NCBI GenBank assembly: GCA_035447945.1
Contig: DAOTHZ010000001.1
Span: 12,048 to 76,047 of the forward strand
DNA from: Syntrophomonas_B sp035447945
GTDB lineage: Bacteria > Bacillota > Syntrophomonadia > Syntrophomonadales > Syntrophomonadaceae
DNA length: 64,000 nucleotides
Direction: 5' to 3'
Part shown: positions 7,859 through 16,127 of the stretch, piece by piece
How the letters are laid out: each line of letters opens with the position of its first letter
How positions within the stretch are numbered: position 1 is the stretch's first letter
Program-made: the position numbers and the translations under genes
Notes under the pieces: model-generated
What the model was told of the DNA's origin: nothing
Database searches by the model: none
Seen by the model: the letters and a program-made list of their open reading frames with translations, nothing else

Positions 7859-9412
7859 ATGAAATTAATAACAGCGGATGAAATGAAAGCGATTGATCGT
7901 CGGGCCAGTAAGGATTATCTGATTCCCAGCATTGTTTTAATGGAAAATGCAGGGATGCGTACCACGGAAAAAATTGTGGAACTGCTGGACGGTGTGCAAG
8001 AGCGGTGTATTATCATTTTGGTGGGTCGCGGCAACAACGGCGGTGATGGTCTGGTCATCGCCCGCCATTTGCTCAATGCTGGTGCCCAGGTGGATGTATT
8101 TATGTGTGCTGAAGCCGATCAGTTGAGTGGGGATGCCGCCATCAATTATGCTATTTTGGACCGGATGAAGGGCAGGATTCATCCTTTGCGCCAAGAAGCA
8201 GACCGGGAACGCTTCATCATGGCTTTGCTGCAGGCTGACATGGTCGTCGATGCGTTGTACGGTATCGGTTTTAGAGGCAGTTTGAGCGAGTTTGAAGCAG
8301 AAATTGCCAGACTGGTCAATCAAAGTCAAAGCATGGTTCTGGCAGTTGATATTCCCTCCGGTCTGGAAGCCGATACCGGGCAGGTGAACGGGATCGCCTT
8401 TAAGGCTGACTACACGGTGACGTTTGCCTTGCCCAAACGAGGGATGATCCTGGGCAGAGATCGGCAACATGTAGGGCAGCTAACGGTGGCCGATATATCC
8501 ATCCCGGGTGCCTTGCTCAAGGACGAAGCACTGCAACTGCAGATTATTACAAAAGAGATGGTCAGCCCATATTTCAAGCCCCGAAATTCCAATACCCACA
8601 AAGGCAGTTACGGCCATACGCTGGTCATTGGTGGTTCCATGGGAATGAGCGGAGCAGTCGTCATGACTGCCTGGGCAGCACTGCGCTGCGGTGCAGGTTT
8701 GGCAACCTTGGCCTTGCCGGACAAAATTGTAAGTGCCGCCGGGCTGGTACCTGAAATTATGAGCAGGGGATTGCCTTCCACGTCGCAAGGAGCCATTGCC
8801 GCGGAGGCTTGTCCTATCCTTGAGAATCTCTTGGGGACTGTTTCGGTATGTGCGCTGGGACCGGGAATGTCCCGTTATGGAGAGGGACATGCGGTTGTAA
8901 AGACAGTGTTGGAAAAAGCCGGTATTCCAGTGCTAATCGATGCGGATGGTCTAAATGCCCTGCAAGGAGACACGGAGATTTTAAGAGATCGACAGGTACC
9001 CATCGTCATTACTCCGCATCCAGGTGAAATGGCGCGTTTGACCGGGAGATCGGTAGAAGAAATTCAGAACCAACGGATCGATATTAGCCGGGATTATGCA
9101 AGCGAATGGGGAGTTACGATTGTTCTCAAGGGACATCATACTATTGTGGCACATCCCTCCGGACAGGTTTTTATAAATGTGAACGGGAATCCTGGCATGG
9201 CAACTGCCGGCAGCGGAGATGTCTTAAGCGGGATCATTGCCGGCCTCATGGCCCAGGGAATGAAACCGACTGAAGCCGCTGTAGCCGGTGTTTACTTGCA
9301 CGGCTGGGCAGGTGATGAAGCCGCCCGGCATCAGGGACAAAGATCTTTAACGGCCACTGATCTGATTCACCGGATGAGTGATGTGATCAATTCCTTGGAA
9401 AACAACGGATAG
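7859..9412 (+). CDS. nnr: bifunctional NAD(P)H-hydrate epimerase / ADP-dependent dehydratase
   Basis: A 517-residue metabolite-repair enzyme that recovers damaged NADH and NADPH hydrates. The N-terminal YjeF_N domain (about 1-215) epimerises the hydrate and includes GRGNNGGDGLVIARHL. The C-terminal YjeF_C carbohydrate-kinase-like domain (about 230-510) dehydrates it using ADP and shows KGSYGHTLVIGGSMGMSGA, VITPHPGEMARL and the GNPGMATAGSGDVLSGIIAG nucleotide loop. The start at 7859 follows the acpS stop and gives MKLITADEMKAID, the normal family N-terminus. Confidence 0.93.
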   Translation: MKLITADEMKAIDRRASKDYLIPSIVLMENAGMRTTEKIVELLDGVQERCIIILVGRGNNGGDGLVIARHLLNAGAQVDVFMCAEADQLSGDAAINYAILDRMKGRIHPLRQEADRERFIMALLQADMVVDALYGIGFRGSLSEFEAEIARLVNQSQSMVLAVDIPSGLEADTGQVNGIAFKADYTVTFALPKRGMILGRDRQHVGQLTVADISIPGALLKDEALQLQIITKEMVSPYFKPRNSNTHKGSYGHTLVIGGSMGMSGAVVMTAWAALRCGAGLATLALPDKIVSAAGLVPEIMSRGLPSTSQGAIAAEACPILENLLGTVSVCALGPGMSRYGEGHAVVKTVLEKAGIPVLIDADGLNALQGDTEILRDRQVPIVITPHPGEMARLTGRSVEEIQNQRIDISRDYASEWGVTIVLKGHHTIVAHPSGQVFINVNGNPGMATAGSGDVLSGIIAGLMAQGMKPTEAAVAGVYLHGWAGDEAARHQGQRSLTATDLIHRMSDVINSLENNG

Positions 9413-9454
9413 AGCATACAGTGTTTGCAATATGAATAATGGGAGGTAGGATAA

Positions 9455-9904
9455 ATGCTGGCCAAAGACATTATGACCAGAGATGTGATTACCGTCAGAG
9501 CAGAAGAAGAGGTGGAAAAAGTCGCCCAGCTTTTGTTGGACAACAAGATCAGCGGGGTGCCGGTGGTTGATGAAAATTACCACCTGGTGGGGATGGTTAC
9601 GGAAAAAGACCTGATGGTCAAAGCCACGGAACTAAGAGTACCTTTTTATATAACATTATTTGACAGTATTATTTTTCTGGAAAACCCCATACGTTTTAAA
9701 AACGATCTCAAAAAATACACTGCCTCACAAGTAAAGGATGCCATGACCAAGAAGGTATACTGGGTTGAGGAAGATACCCCGGTTGCCGAGGTGGCGGCAT
9801 TGATGCAAAAAGAAAACATCAATCGAGTGCCGGTTCTGAGACATAAAAAAGTGATGGGAATCATAACCCGTAATGATTTACTAAAAACCTTGGTGAAAAA
9901 GTAA
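9455..9904 (+). CDS. tandem CBS-domain protein
   Basis: A 149-residue protein made of two CBS motifs (about 1-60 and 90-148). It begins LAKDIMTRDVITVRAEEEVEKVAQLLLDNKISGVPVVD and repeats the pattern as VKDAMTKKVYWVEEDTPVAEVAALM. Paired CBS motifs form a Bateman module that senses adenosyl nucleotides or similar ligands. There is no attached catalytic domain, so it probably acts by binding a partner. GGGAGG lies 8 bases before the ATG. Its stop codon overlaps the alr start (TAATG), showing co-translation with alanine racemase. The partner is not identified. Confidence 0.85.
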   Translation: MLAKDIMTRDVITVRAEEEVEKVAQLLLDNKISGVPVVDENYHLVGMVTEKDLMVKATELRVPFYITLFDSIIFLENPIRFKNDLKKYTASQVKDAMTKKVYWVEEDTPVAEVAALMQKENINRVPVLRHKKVMGIITRNDLLKTLVKK

Positions 9905-11034
9905 TGGATAATCGCAGCACAAGCTGGGCAGAAATAGATTTAGGAGCGCTCAGAAGAAATATTTCCGCCATTAGGGCGTTGTTGCAACCGGATACGAGGT
10001 TGATGGCAGTGGTTAAAGCCAATGCCTACGGGCACGGAGTGCTGCAAGTGGCTCGGGTCTGTATGGAGAACGGTGCGGATTATCTCGCAGTTGCAAACGT
10101 ACAGGAAGCCATGGAACTTCGTCAGGCCAATATCCATGCGCCGATTTTGGTGTTGGGCATGGTACCCGAAGAACAGGCTGCCTTGATGAGCCGCCACGAT
10201 ATCGAGGCGGCGGTTGCTGATCTGGAAAGTGCCCAAGGCTATTCGCGCCAGGCCAGTACCGTTCCTCCGCTTCGATTGCATGTCAAACTGGATACCGGCA
10301 TGGGTAGAATTGGATTTCAAACCGATGAAAAAACAGTCGGTGAAATTAAAACCATCCAGCAACTGCCTAATGTAACCTTGCAGGGTGTTTTTAGCCATTT
10401 TGCTGCAGCTGATGCCGCCGACAAGGAGTACAGCCGTCGGCAAACAAGCGACTTTGAGGCTTTTATCGAGTGCTTGCAAGCCAACAACATTCATATCCCT
10501 GTCAAACATTTGGCCAACAGTGCAGCGATTATTGATTTGCCTGAAACCCAATACAATATGGTGCGCAGCGGGATTATTATGTACGGACTTTATCCTTCTG
10601 ACCAGGTCAAGCGAGAAAAACTTCCCCTGGAACCCGTGATGCGCTTAAAGACCCGGATTGCTTTCCTAAAAACCCTGTCGCCCGGCAGATCGGTATCCTA
10701 TTGCCGAACCTTTGTTGCTCCCCAGGATACACTGGTGGCGACGGTACCCATCGGTTATGCAGACGGATACAGCCGGCTTTTGTCCAATCGGGCCTGGGCG
10801 GTGGTACGGGGGCAAAAAGTACCTTTGATCGGCAATGTTTGCATGGATCAATGCATGTTTGATGTGACCGGCGTCGAGGGTGTGGAAAAAGGCGATGAAA
10901 TGATTCTTTTTGGCCGCCCGGAAGATGGCGTTACCGCTGATGATCTGGCTCACATCACCGGCACGATCAATTACGAGATTGTCTGTACGCTAGGGCAGCG
11001 TATCCCCCGTGTCTATGTGGGCCAGGGAGGATAA
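9904..11034 (+). CDS. alr: alanine racemase
   Basis: A 376-residue PLP enzyme that interconverts L- and D-alanine for peptidoglycan. The PLP lysine lies in AVVKANAYGHG (Lys38). The second catalytic residue is the Tyr in PIGYADGYSR (Tyr285). The LDTGMGRIGF and NVCMDQCMFDVT blocks complete the family pattern. Its ATG overlaps the stop of the CBS protein. The order acpS, nnr, CBS protein, alr, mazEF is a familiar Firmicutes arrangement. Length matches the family. Confidence 0.95.
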   Translation: MDNRSTSWAEIDLGALRRNISAIRALLQPDTRLMAVVKANAYGHGVLQVARVCMENGADYLAVANVQEAMELRQANIHAPILVLGMVPEEQAALMSRHDIEAAVADLESAQGYSRQASTVPPLRLHVKLDTGMGRIGFQTDEKTVGEIKTIQQLPNVTLQGVFSHFAAADAADKEYSRRQTSDFEAFIECLQANNIHIPVKHLANSAAIIDLPETQYNMVRSGIIMYGLYPSDQVKREKLPLEPVMRLKTRIAFLKTLSPGRSVSYCRTFVAPQDTLVATVPIGYADGYSRLLSNRAWAVVRGQKVPLIGNVCMDQCMFDVTGVEGVEKGDEMILFGRPEDGVTADDLAHITGTINYEIVCTLGQRIPRVYVGQGG

Positions 11035-11047
11035 ACAATTATTGGAT

Positions 11048-11076
11048 TTGCGGGAAAAAGTGCATGTCTATATAAT
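11048..11076 (+). promoter_or_regulatory. promoter upstream of the mazEF pair
   Basis: TTGCGG (-35) and TATAAT (-10) are separated by 17 bases, just after the alr stop. Transcription would start near 11083. This makes ATG 11083 an unlikely start and favours the downstream TTG of the antitoxin. Confidence 0.6.
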
Positions 11077-11118
11077 AAACGTATGCAATATGACATTTAC
11101 TATATGGGGGTGTACTTC

Positions 11119-11346
11119 TTGCCAGACTCCAAAAGAATCTCTATCACCATACCTGTAGACCTCCTTGGAGAACTCGATACTTTATGCCACCTTGAGCATA
11201 AAAATCGCAGTGAAATCGTCAGGCAAGCAATCGTTGACTACTTGGAGGAACGCAGAAAGAATGCAATGATCGAACAAATGAAGAAGGGGTATCTGGAGAT
11301 GGCAGCAATTAACCTTGGCATTGCCGGTGAAGACAAACAAAACTGA
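11119..11346 (+). CDS. ribbon-helix-helix antitoxin (EndoAI/MazE type)
   Basis: About 75 residues with an N-terminal ribbon-helix-helix fold (KRISITIPVDLLGELDTLCHLEHKNRSEIVRQAIVDYLEERR) and a charged C-terminal tail that would bind the toxin. This is the layout of the B. subtilis-type NdoAI antitoxin. I chose the TTG at 11119 because GGGGG lies 8 bases upstream and a promoter places the transcript start near 11083. In-frame ATG 11083, ATG 11104 and GTG 11110 are alternatives. The toxin gene follows after 43 bases. Confidence 0.8.
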   Translation: MPDSKRISITIPVDLLGELDTLCHLEHKNRSEIVRQAIVDYLEERRKNAMIEQMKKGYLEMAAINLGIAGEDKQN

Positions 11347-11389
11347 AAATGCAGGGTTTAAAGCAAAAAGTGCTGGAGTGATTAACATT

Positions 11390-11746
11390 ATGATTAAAAG
11401 AGGTGAAATCTACTTTGCCCAGCTAAACCCGGTAATCGGGTCTGAGCAGGGTGGATTAAGACCGGTGCTGGTGGTCCAAAATGATATTGGCAATCAGTAT
11501 AGCCCTACGACAATCGTGCTGGCCATTACCTCGCAGATAAACAAAGCCAAGCTGCCCACCCATGTCGAATTAAAAGCGGAAACCTATGGTCTGGAAAGAG
11601 ATTCCGTGGTGCTCACCGAGCAAATCAGGACCATTGACAAAAAACGCCTGAAACAGCGGGTGGCCGTGTTGAATGATGAGACCATGGAGAAAGTTGACCA
11701 GGCGCTGGGCATCAGTATTGAATTAGCCAATCGAATTAATACATAA
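11390..11746 (+). CDS. MazF/NdoA-type endoribonuclease toxin
   Basis: A 118-residue MazF/PemK-family mRNA interferase that cleaves specific RNA sequences during stress. It begins MIKRGEIYFAQLNPVIGSEQGGLRPVLVVQND, the typical first strands with the GSEQ/GLRP active-site loop. It continues with TTIVLAITSQ, LPTHVEL and DSVVLTEQIRTIDKKRL. The ATG at 11390 has GGAGTG 9 bases upstream. It is paired with the RHH antitoxin and followed by a terminator. The pair is a chromosomal toxin-antitoxin module of the kind found behind alr in Bacillus and many Clostridia. Confidence 0.93.
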   Translation: MIKRGEIYFAQLNPVIGSEQGGLRPVLVVQNDIGNQYSPTTIVLAITSQINKAKLPTHVELKAETYGLERDSVVLTEQIRTIDKKRLKQRVAVLNDETMEKVDQALGISIELANRINT

Positions 11747-11771
11747 AGCAGCAAATACTGCAAGTGATTCC

Positions 11772-11800
11772 AAGCAGGTTCTTCTAGGACCTGCTTTGCT
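11772..11800 (+). terminator. probable intrinsic terminator after mazF
   Basis: AAGCAGGT (11772-11779) pairs with ACCTGCTT (11789-11796) over a 9-base loop and ends in TTGCTTA. The T-run is modest. Confidence 0.6.
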
Positions 11801-11831
11801 TATGCAAGCACGTAAGGACTTGGAGACGAAT

Positions 11832-11930
11832 ATGATAGACAAAATGGCCAAACCTGACTTTGGACTGAAAAAAGCTGTGCATCAATCAGGGGGAATGAAT
11901 TTTGCGTCCAGTGATTGGAATCACTTGTAA
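11832..11930 (+). CDS. possible 32-residue leader ORF overlapping the C26 peptidase start
   Basis: An ATG at 11832 has GGAG 6 bases upstream and opens a 32-codon frame (MIDKMAKPDFGLKKAVHQSG and on) ending at 11930. This is inside, and out of frame with, the start of the next gene. It could be a translated leader coupling ribosomes to the TTG start at 11902, or chance. No family resemblance. Confidence 0.25.
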   Translation: MIDKMAKPDFGLKKAVHQSGGMNFASSDWNHL

Positions 11931-12591
11931 TTATGTGCAGACTGCCAATTTGTTAAGTTTGCGTGATGCTTATGCGGAATCCATTTATATGGCCGGAGGG
12001 CTGCCGCTGATTCTGCCGGTAGCCAGTCAACAAGATCTGTGCCGGCAGTATTTTGATCTATGCGACGGGTTTTTGTTTTCAGGCGGGGGAGATGCCGATC
12101 CGTATTGGTTTGGACAGACTGCCGACAGAGATTTGGGAGAAGTAAGTCCCCTGCGGGATGCTTTTGAAATACAATTGGCTCGTATGGCGCTAGCTACCGG
12201 CAAACCAGCGTTGGGAATCTGCCGGGGGTGTCAGATCCTAAGTATTGCTGACGGGGGCACGATCTTACAAGATATAAAAAGCAAGCAACTGCACGATCAA
12301 AAAGCTCCCCGGGACTATCCAATTCATGATATATTGATCGAGAGCGGCAGTTTGTTGGCAAGTATCGTACAGTCTGACTGCATCCGGGTCAACAGTTTCC
12401 ATCACCAGGCCATCGACAAGGCAGGGGATAACCTGATCATAAGCGCCTGGGCCCGGGACGGTATTGCTGAAGCGGTGGAAGGACGAAACGGATTCTTTTA
12501 CCTGGGGGTGCAATGGCATCCGGAATGCCTGCAGGATATCTGTTCGCAGCGTTTGTTTGCGGCTTTGACAGAGCAATCCAAATACTTTTAA
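11902..12591 (+). CDS. gamma-glutamyl-gamma-aminobutyrate hydrolase family (peptidase C26)
   Basis: A 229-residue class I glutamine-amidotransferase-like hydrolase, PuuD type, that cleaves gamma-glutamyl amides. The catalytic cysteine lies in PALGICRGCQIL, and the His/Glu pair in GVQWHPECLQD. The N-terminal VIGITCNY and the SGGGDADPYWFG loop are family hallmarks. The start is TTG 11902 with AGGGGGA upstream. The next gene, an amidohydrolase, follows after 73 bases and may be co-transcribed. The pair could degrade an amide compound, but the substrate is open. Confidence 0.88.
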   Translation: MRPVIGITCNYVQTANLLSLRDAYAESIYMAGGLPLILPVASQQDLCRQYFDLCDGFLFSGGGDADPYWFGQTADRDLGEVSPLRDAFEIQLARMALATGKPALGICRGCQILSIADGGTILQDIKSKQLHDQKAPRDYPIHDILIESGSLLASIVQSDCIRVNSFHHQAIDKAGDNLIISAWARDGIAEAVEGRNGFFYLGVQWHPECLQDICSQRLFAALTEQSKYF

Positions 12592-12664
12592 ACTGAGGAT
12601 AATGGAAGACAGTCATTCGAACCGCGGCTGTCAATTGATCATAGAATGTAGAACAGGGGAGGCA

Positions 12665-13819
12665 ATGAACAAGATGTATGCGATTCGAGGCGGAAAAATT
12701 TTAACCATGGCTCAACCAGGGACTGTCGATGATGCCATGATTCTGATCGAGGGCGAGCGGATCAGACAGATTAATTACAACCTGCAGCCGCCGGATGGTT
12801 ATAAAGTGATTGAGGCACAGGGCAAGTATATTTGTCCGGGCTTCATCGATTCACATACCCATCTGGGTTTGGAAGAAGAGATTTATCGCATCGAAGGCGA
12901 TGATGTCAATGAAATGACCCATCCGGTGACCCCTCAGTTGCAGGCAGTTGACGGGATCAACTACTTTGATCTGGGTTTTGAGGATGCGCTGCGCGGCGGC
13001 ATCACCAGGGCTATGGTCATGCCGGGCAGTGCCAATATACTGGGAGGGCAGGCCGCTTTCCTGAAAACACTGGCTTCCAGACCTGCAGAAATGATTTACA
13101 AGAACCCTTGGGGATTGAAAGCGGCGCTGGGTGAGAATCCCAAGCGAGTCTATGGGGCTGACAAGAAATCTCCGCAAACCCGCATGGCCAGCGCCAGTCT
13201 GTTGCGAGAGGCTTTTTTCAAAGCCGCCCGGGTGATTGACAAGTTGGATCTTGAGGGAGGCGAAGCTTATGCCCAAGAGCCTATCTTCAAGGTGCTGCGT
13301 CGGGAGATGCCGCTGCTGCTGCATGTTCACCGGGCGGATGACATTCTCACAGCACTGCGGATCATGGACGAATTTCACTTTGATCTTCTCATTCAACATG
13401 GGACAGAAGCCCATTTGGTGGCAGACGAACTGTGCGAGCGCAAGGTAGGTGTTTTTCTCGGTCCGCTCCTGGTCAATCGGGCCAAGGTTGAAATGAAGTC
13501 AGTTGCTTTTAAAAATGCCCGCCTGCTGGCAGAAAGAGGCGTAAAATTTTCATTGATCACAGATCACCCGGTGGTTCCGATCGAACATCTCAGGGTGTGT
13601 GCCGCCTTGGCCGTACGGGAAGGATTGAGTGAAGACACAGCGCTGCAAGCCCTCACGGTTGAGCCTGCTTCTTTCTTGGGGGTGGAGGAGGAACTGGGCA
13701 GTATAAAAGTTGGGAAAAGAGCTGATCTGGTTATCTTCAACGGACATCCGCTTGATTTCCGCTCGGTTGTGGAGGAAGTTTTCGTAGATGGTCTGCTTTG
13801 GAGGAATCGTATTGAATAG
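12665..13819 (+). CDS. metal-dependent amidohydrolase (imidazolonepropionase-like)
   Basis: A 384-residue TIM-barrel amidohydrolase. The first metal-binding motif is FIDSHTHLGL, followed by HVHRADD, IQHGTEAH and the late Asp in LITDHPVVP. The composite beta-sandwich ends SIKVGKRADLVIFNGHPLD, typical of COG1228 proteins. GGGGAGG lies shortly before the ATG at 12665, which I prefer to an upstream in-frame ATG at 12602 without a site. It sits behind the C26 peptidase. Members hydrolyse cyclic amides or peptides; the exact substrate cannot be told. Confidence 0.85.
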   Translation: MNKMYAIRGGKILTMAQPGTVDDAMILIEGERIRQINYNLQPPDGYKVIEAQGKYICPGFIDSHTHLGLEEEIYRIEGDDVNEMTHPVTPQLQAVDGINYFDLGFEDALRGGITRAMVMPGSANILGGQAAFLKTLASRPAEMIYKNPWGLKAALGENPKRVYGADKKSPQTRMASASLLREAFFKAARVIDKLDLEGGEAYAQEPIFKVLRREMPLLLHVHRADDILTALRIMDEFHFDLLIQHGTEAHLVADELCERKVGVFLGPLLVNRAKVEMKSVAFKNARLLAERGVKFSLITDHPVVPIEHLRVCAALAVREGLSEDTALQALTVEPASFLGVEEELGSIKVGKRADLVIFNGHPLDFRSVVEEVFVDGLLWRNRIE

Positions 13820-13853
13820 AGGAGATTTATTTACTGTATACATGGAGGGGGCT

Positions 13854-14003
13854 ATGATGACCGTTTGTGTAATTGCTTCCTATCAGGAAGAATACAGTGG
13901 AGAGGAAATGGTGATCCTGGCGGTTATCAACCCGGATAACCTGGTGCATGTTTCCAGGGAAGAGCTGGATTACCTTTTTCCCCGCAGCAAGTTATTAAAC
14001 TGA
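13854..14003 (+). CDS. small hypothetical protein, 49 residues
   Basis: A short frame begins at paired ATGs (13854, 13857) behind GGAGGGGG and reads MMTVCVIASYQEEYSGEEMVILAVINPDNLVHVSREELDYLFPRSKLLN in two stretches. It has no membrane segment or recognised domain. The strong ribosome-binding site and its position 34 bases after the amidohydrolase suggest it is real and co-transcribed. It converges on the HD-GYP gene with two bases between stops. Function unknown. Confidence 0.5.
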   Translation: MMTVCVIASYQEEYSGEEMVILAVINPDNLVHVSREELDYLFPRSKLLN

Positions 14004-14005
14004 TA

Positions 14006-15925
14006 TCAGTGGTCTGCAAAATCTCTATCGATCAATTGCAAGCATATGTCAACCACTTCGGGATCATACAGAATACCCCGATTGTCAGTGATTTCCTTGA
14101 TGGCTTCCTCCAGACCACGCGTCGGGCGATAAGGTCGATGGGCAGACATGGCTTCCACCACATCGGCAACGGTAATAATGCGTGCCTCCAGCATGATCTC
14201 CTGACCGCGCAATCCATTGGGATAACCGGAACCATCGATTTTTTCATGATGCTGCAGGACGATATCAGCAACCGGCCAGGGAAATTCAATTTCTTTCAGG
14301 ATCTCGTAACCGACCTGGGAGTGACTCTTTACGATTGCCAATTCCGGTTCAGAGAGTATTCCCGGTTTACTCAGAATTTCGATCGGTACGGTTATTTTGC
14401 CAATATCATGAAGACTTGCTGCTGCATACAAGCCCGCCAGCTGTTCATCCGACAGGCCCATCTCCCTTGCAATAGCCACCGCCATGGCAGCTACGTTGCT
14501 TTGGTGCCCGGCTGTATAAGGGTCCCTTTTTTCGATTACCGCACCCAGGGCATTGGCTGCCTGTCTCATTAGTACCCGCATTTTTTCCACATACAATTGC
14601 GTTTTGCGCAACGTCTGGCTGTGCGACTGGCGAGTGCGCAGGGTGATAATGGCATAATCCAGGTTGTCTGCCATTTCTTTGAGCAGATTTTGTTCCTCGC
14701 CATTAAATATGCCGGTTTCATCAGCATAAATACACAAAGCGCCAAAAGGTTTGTTTTGATTCAAGAGGGGGATGCTCATGGATGATTTAAAGCCTTGCTG
14801 AAGAGCACTCTTCAGCCATGGCCGGTCCTTTTCGTTTTTTATATCCCGGACAATTACGGGTTTCCCAGTGATGATCGACATGCCGGTAGGACCTGCTCGC
14901 CGTCGCTTGTCAGTCAAACTAATTTTAAGGTTTTCCACATAATTTTCTGCTTTGCCCGCCCAGGCTACGGGAAGGACGGTTTGCTTTGCATCTTCCTGCA
15001 GATACCCAACCCAGCACATGCTGTAGTCGCCTATGTCTACAATCGTCTGGCAGATATCATGCAGCAGCTCTTTTTCAGTCTGGGCATGGAGCATGATTTG
15101 ATTGCATGCGCTGATCGCCTTCAAAGAACGGTCAATCCGGTTGAAGTCGGTGAGGTCGATAAAAGTTGCTACGGAAGTTTTAGTGCCGGGGATCAATTCC
15201 ACGGCCATCAATCCTTCGCGAGGTTGGTTTTGTTTATTGATCATTCTGGTTTTGTATTTAAATGGTGCTGCATTTGGTAATGCCCGGCGTAATTGATGAA
15301 ATTGTTTCATCTGTTCAACGAAGTCCGGGTGGATAATTTGCGGCCACTTCATACTGGTGAGTTCCTCGTTGGTGTAACCGATAATCCGTTCACATTCGCG
15401 GTTGACCCGGGAAATGGACATATCTTCTTCCAAAAGCAGAGTTGCAGTCCCGGTGGTATCGAAAATCGTCTGGTAGTAGTTCTCACTGGCTTTGACTTTG
15501 GCTTCTGCCTGGCGCTGTTCTGTGATATTTTGCATCGAGGCCAGAGTGTATTTACTCTCAGGTATGAGTGAAACATTTAATAATAAATATTGAACGTTGT
15601 CATTCTTATCAATAATCACGATTTCGTATTTGGAGGGCACAGAGCAAGGATCCAACATGCGTTGCGCATGATATTTCGTTAGCAACTGTTTGTTTTCCGG
15701 AAGTTTAATGATATCAAGGATATTTTTGCCGATCAGTTCTTGACGGGAATACCCCACCAGTATTTCATACTGCAAATTCACAACAATGATGTCAAGATTT
15801 TCGTCAGCCACCAGGATGGGCACATTCAGATTTTCAAAAATACCTTGAAAATCATTGAAAAAAGTTAAATCCGTCGCCGATGTTTTCGGGTCATTTGATT
15901 TTGGTTTCATATTCGGCAGGATCAT
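14006..15925 (-). CDS. PAS-PAS-GAF-HD-GYP signalling protein, probable c-di-GMP phosphodiesterase
   Basis: About 639 residues with two PAS domains (about 25-140 and 150-265), a GAF domain (about 280-430) and a C-terminal HD-GYP domain (about 455-635). HD-GYP enzymes hydrolyse cyclic di-GMP. The metal and signature residues are present: GHQSNVAAMA, SLHDIGK, HSQVGYEIL, QHHEKIDGSGYP and ADVVEAMSAHRPYRP. There are no membrane segments, so it should act in the cytoplasm, sensing ligands or redox through PAS and GAF. I took the ATG at 15925, which has GGAGGTGA upstream, over a GTG at 15946. The c-di-GMP riboswitches at 53.4 kb are a possible downstream target. Confidence 0.9.
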   Translation of the reverse strand: MILPNMKPKSNDPKTSATDLTFFNDFQGIFENLNVPILVADENLDIIVVNLQYEILVGYSRQELIGKNILDIIKLPENKQLLTKYHAQRMLDPCSVPSKYEIVIIDKNDNVQYLLLNVSLIPESKYTLASMQNITEQRQAEAKVKASENYYQTIFDTTGTATLLLEEDMSISRVNRECERIIGYTNEELTSMKWPQIIHPDFVEQMKQFHQLRRALPNAAPFKYKTRMINKQNQPREGLMAVELIPGTKTSVATFIDLTDFNRIDRSLKAISACNQIMLHAQTEKELLHDICQTIVDIGDYSMCWVGYLQEDAKQTVLPVAWAGKAENYVENLKISLTDKRRRAGPTGMSIITGKPVIVRDIKNEKDRPWLKSALQQGFKSSMSIPLLNQNKPFGALCIYADETGIFNGEEQNLLKEMADNLDYAIITLRTRQSHSQTLRKTQLYVEKMRVLMRQAANALGAVIEKRDPYTAGHQSNVAAMAVAIAREMGLSDEQLAGLYAAASLHDIGKITVPIEILSKPGILSEPELAIVKSHSQVGYEILKEIEFPWPVADIVLQHHEKIDGSGYPNGLRGQEIMLEARIITVADVVEAMSAHRPYRPTRGLEEAIKEITDNRGILYDPEVVDICLQLIDRDFADH

Positions 15926-16127
15926 TTCCTCACCTCCCACGACCACCGGAAAAAAATAGAACTATGATAAGCTTATCATAACATTTTTCCCCTTGCTTTC
16001 TAATCCCTGCTGAAAGTAAATTCTCAATTTTCTGACATGAGTTCTAAATTGCCAACATTTTCATCAAGGGTTTTCTGACGGGGTTAAGAATTTAAACAAT
16101 ACAGATTTAGTTATTGGAGTTGAAGTG

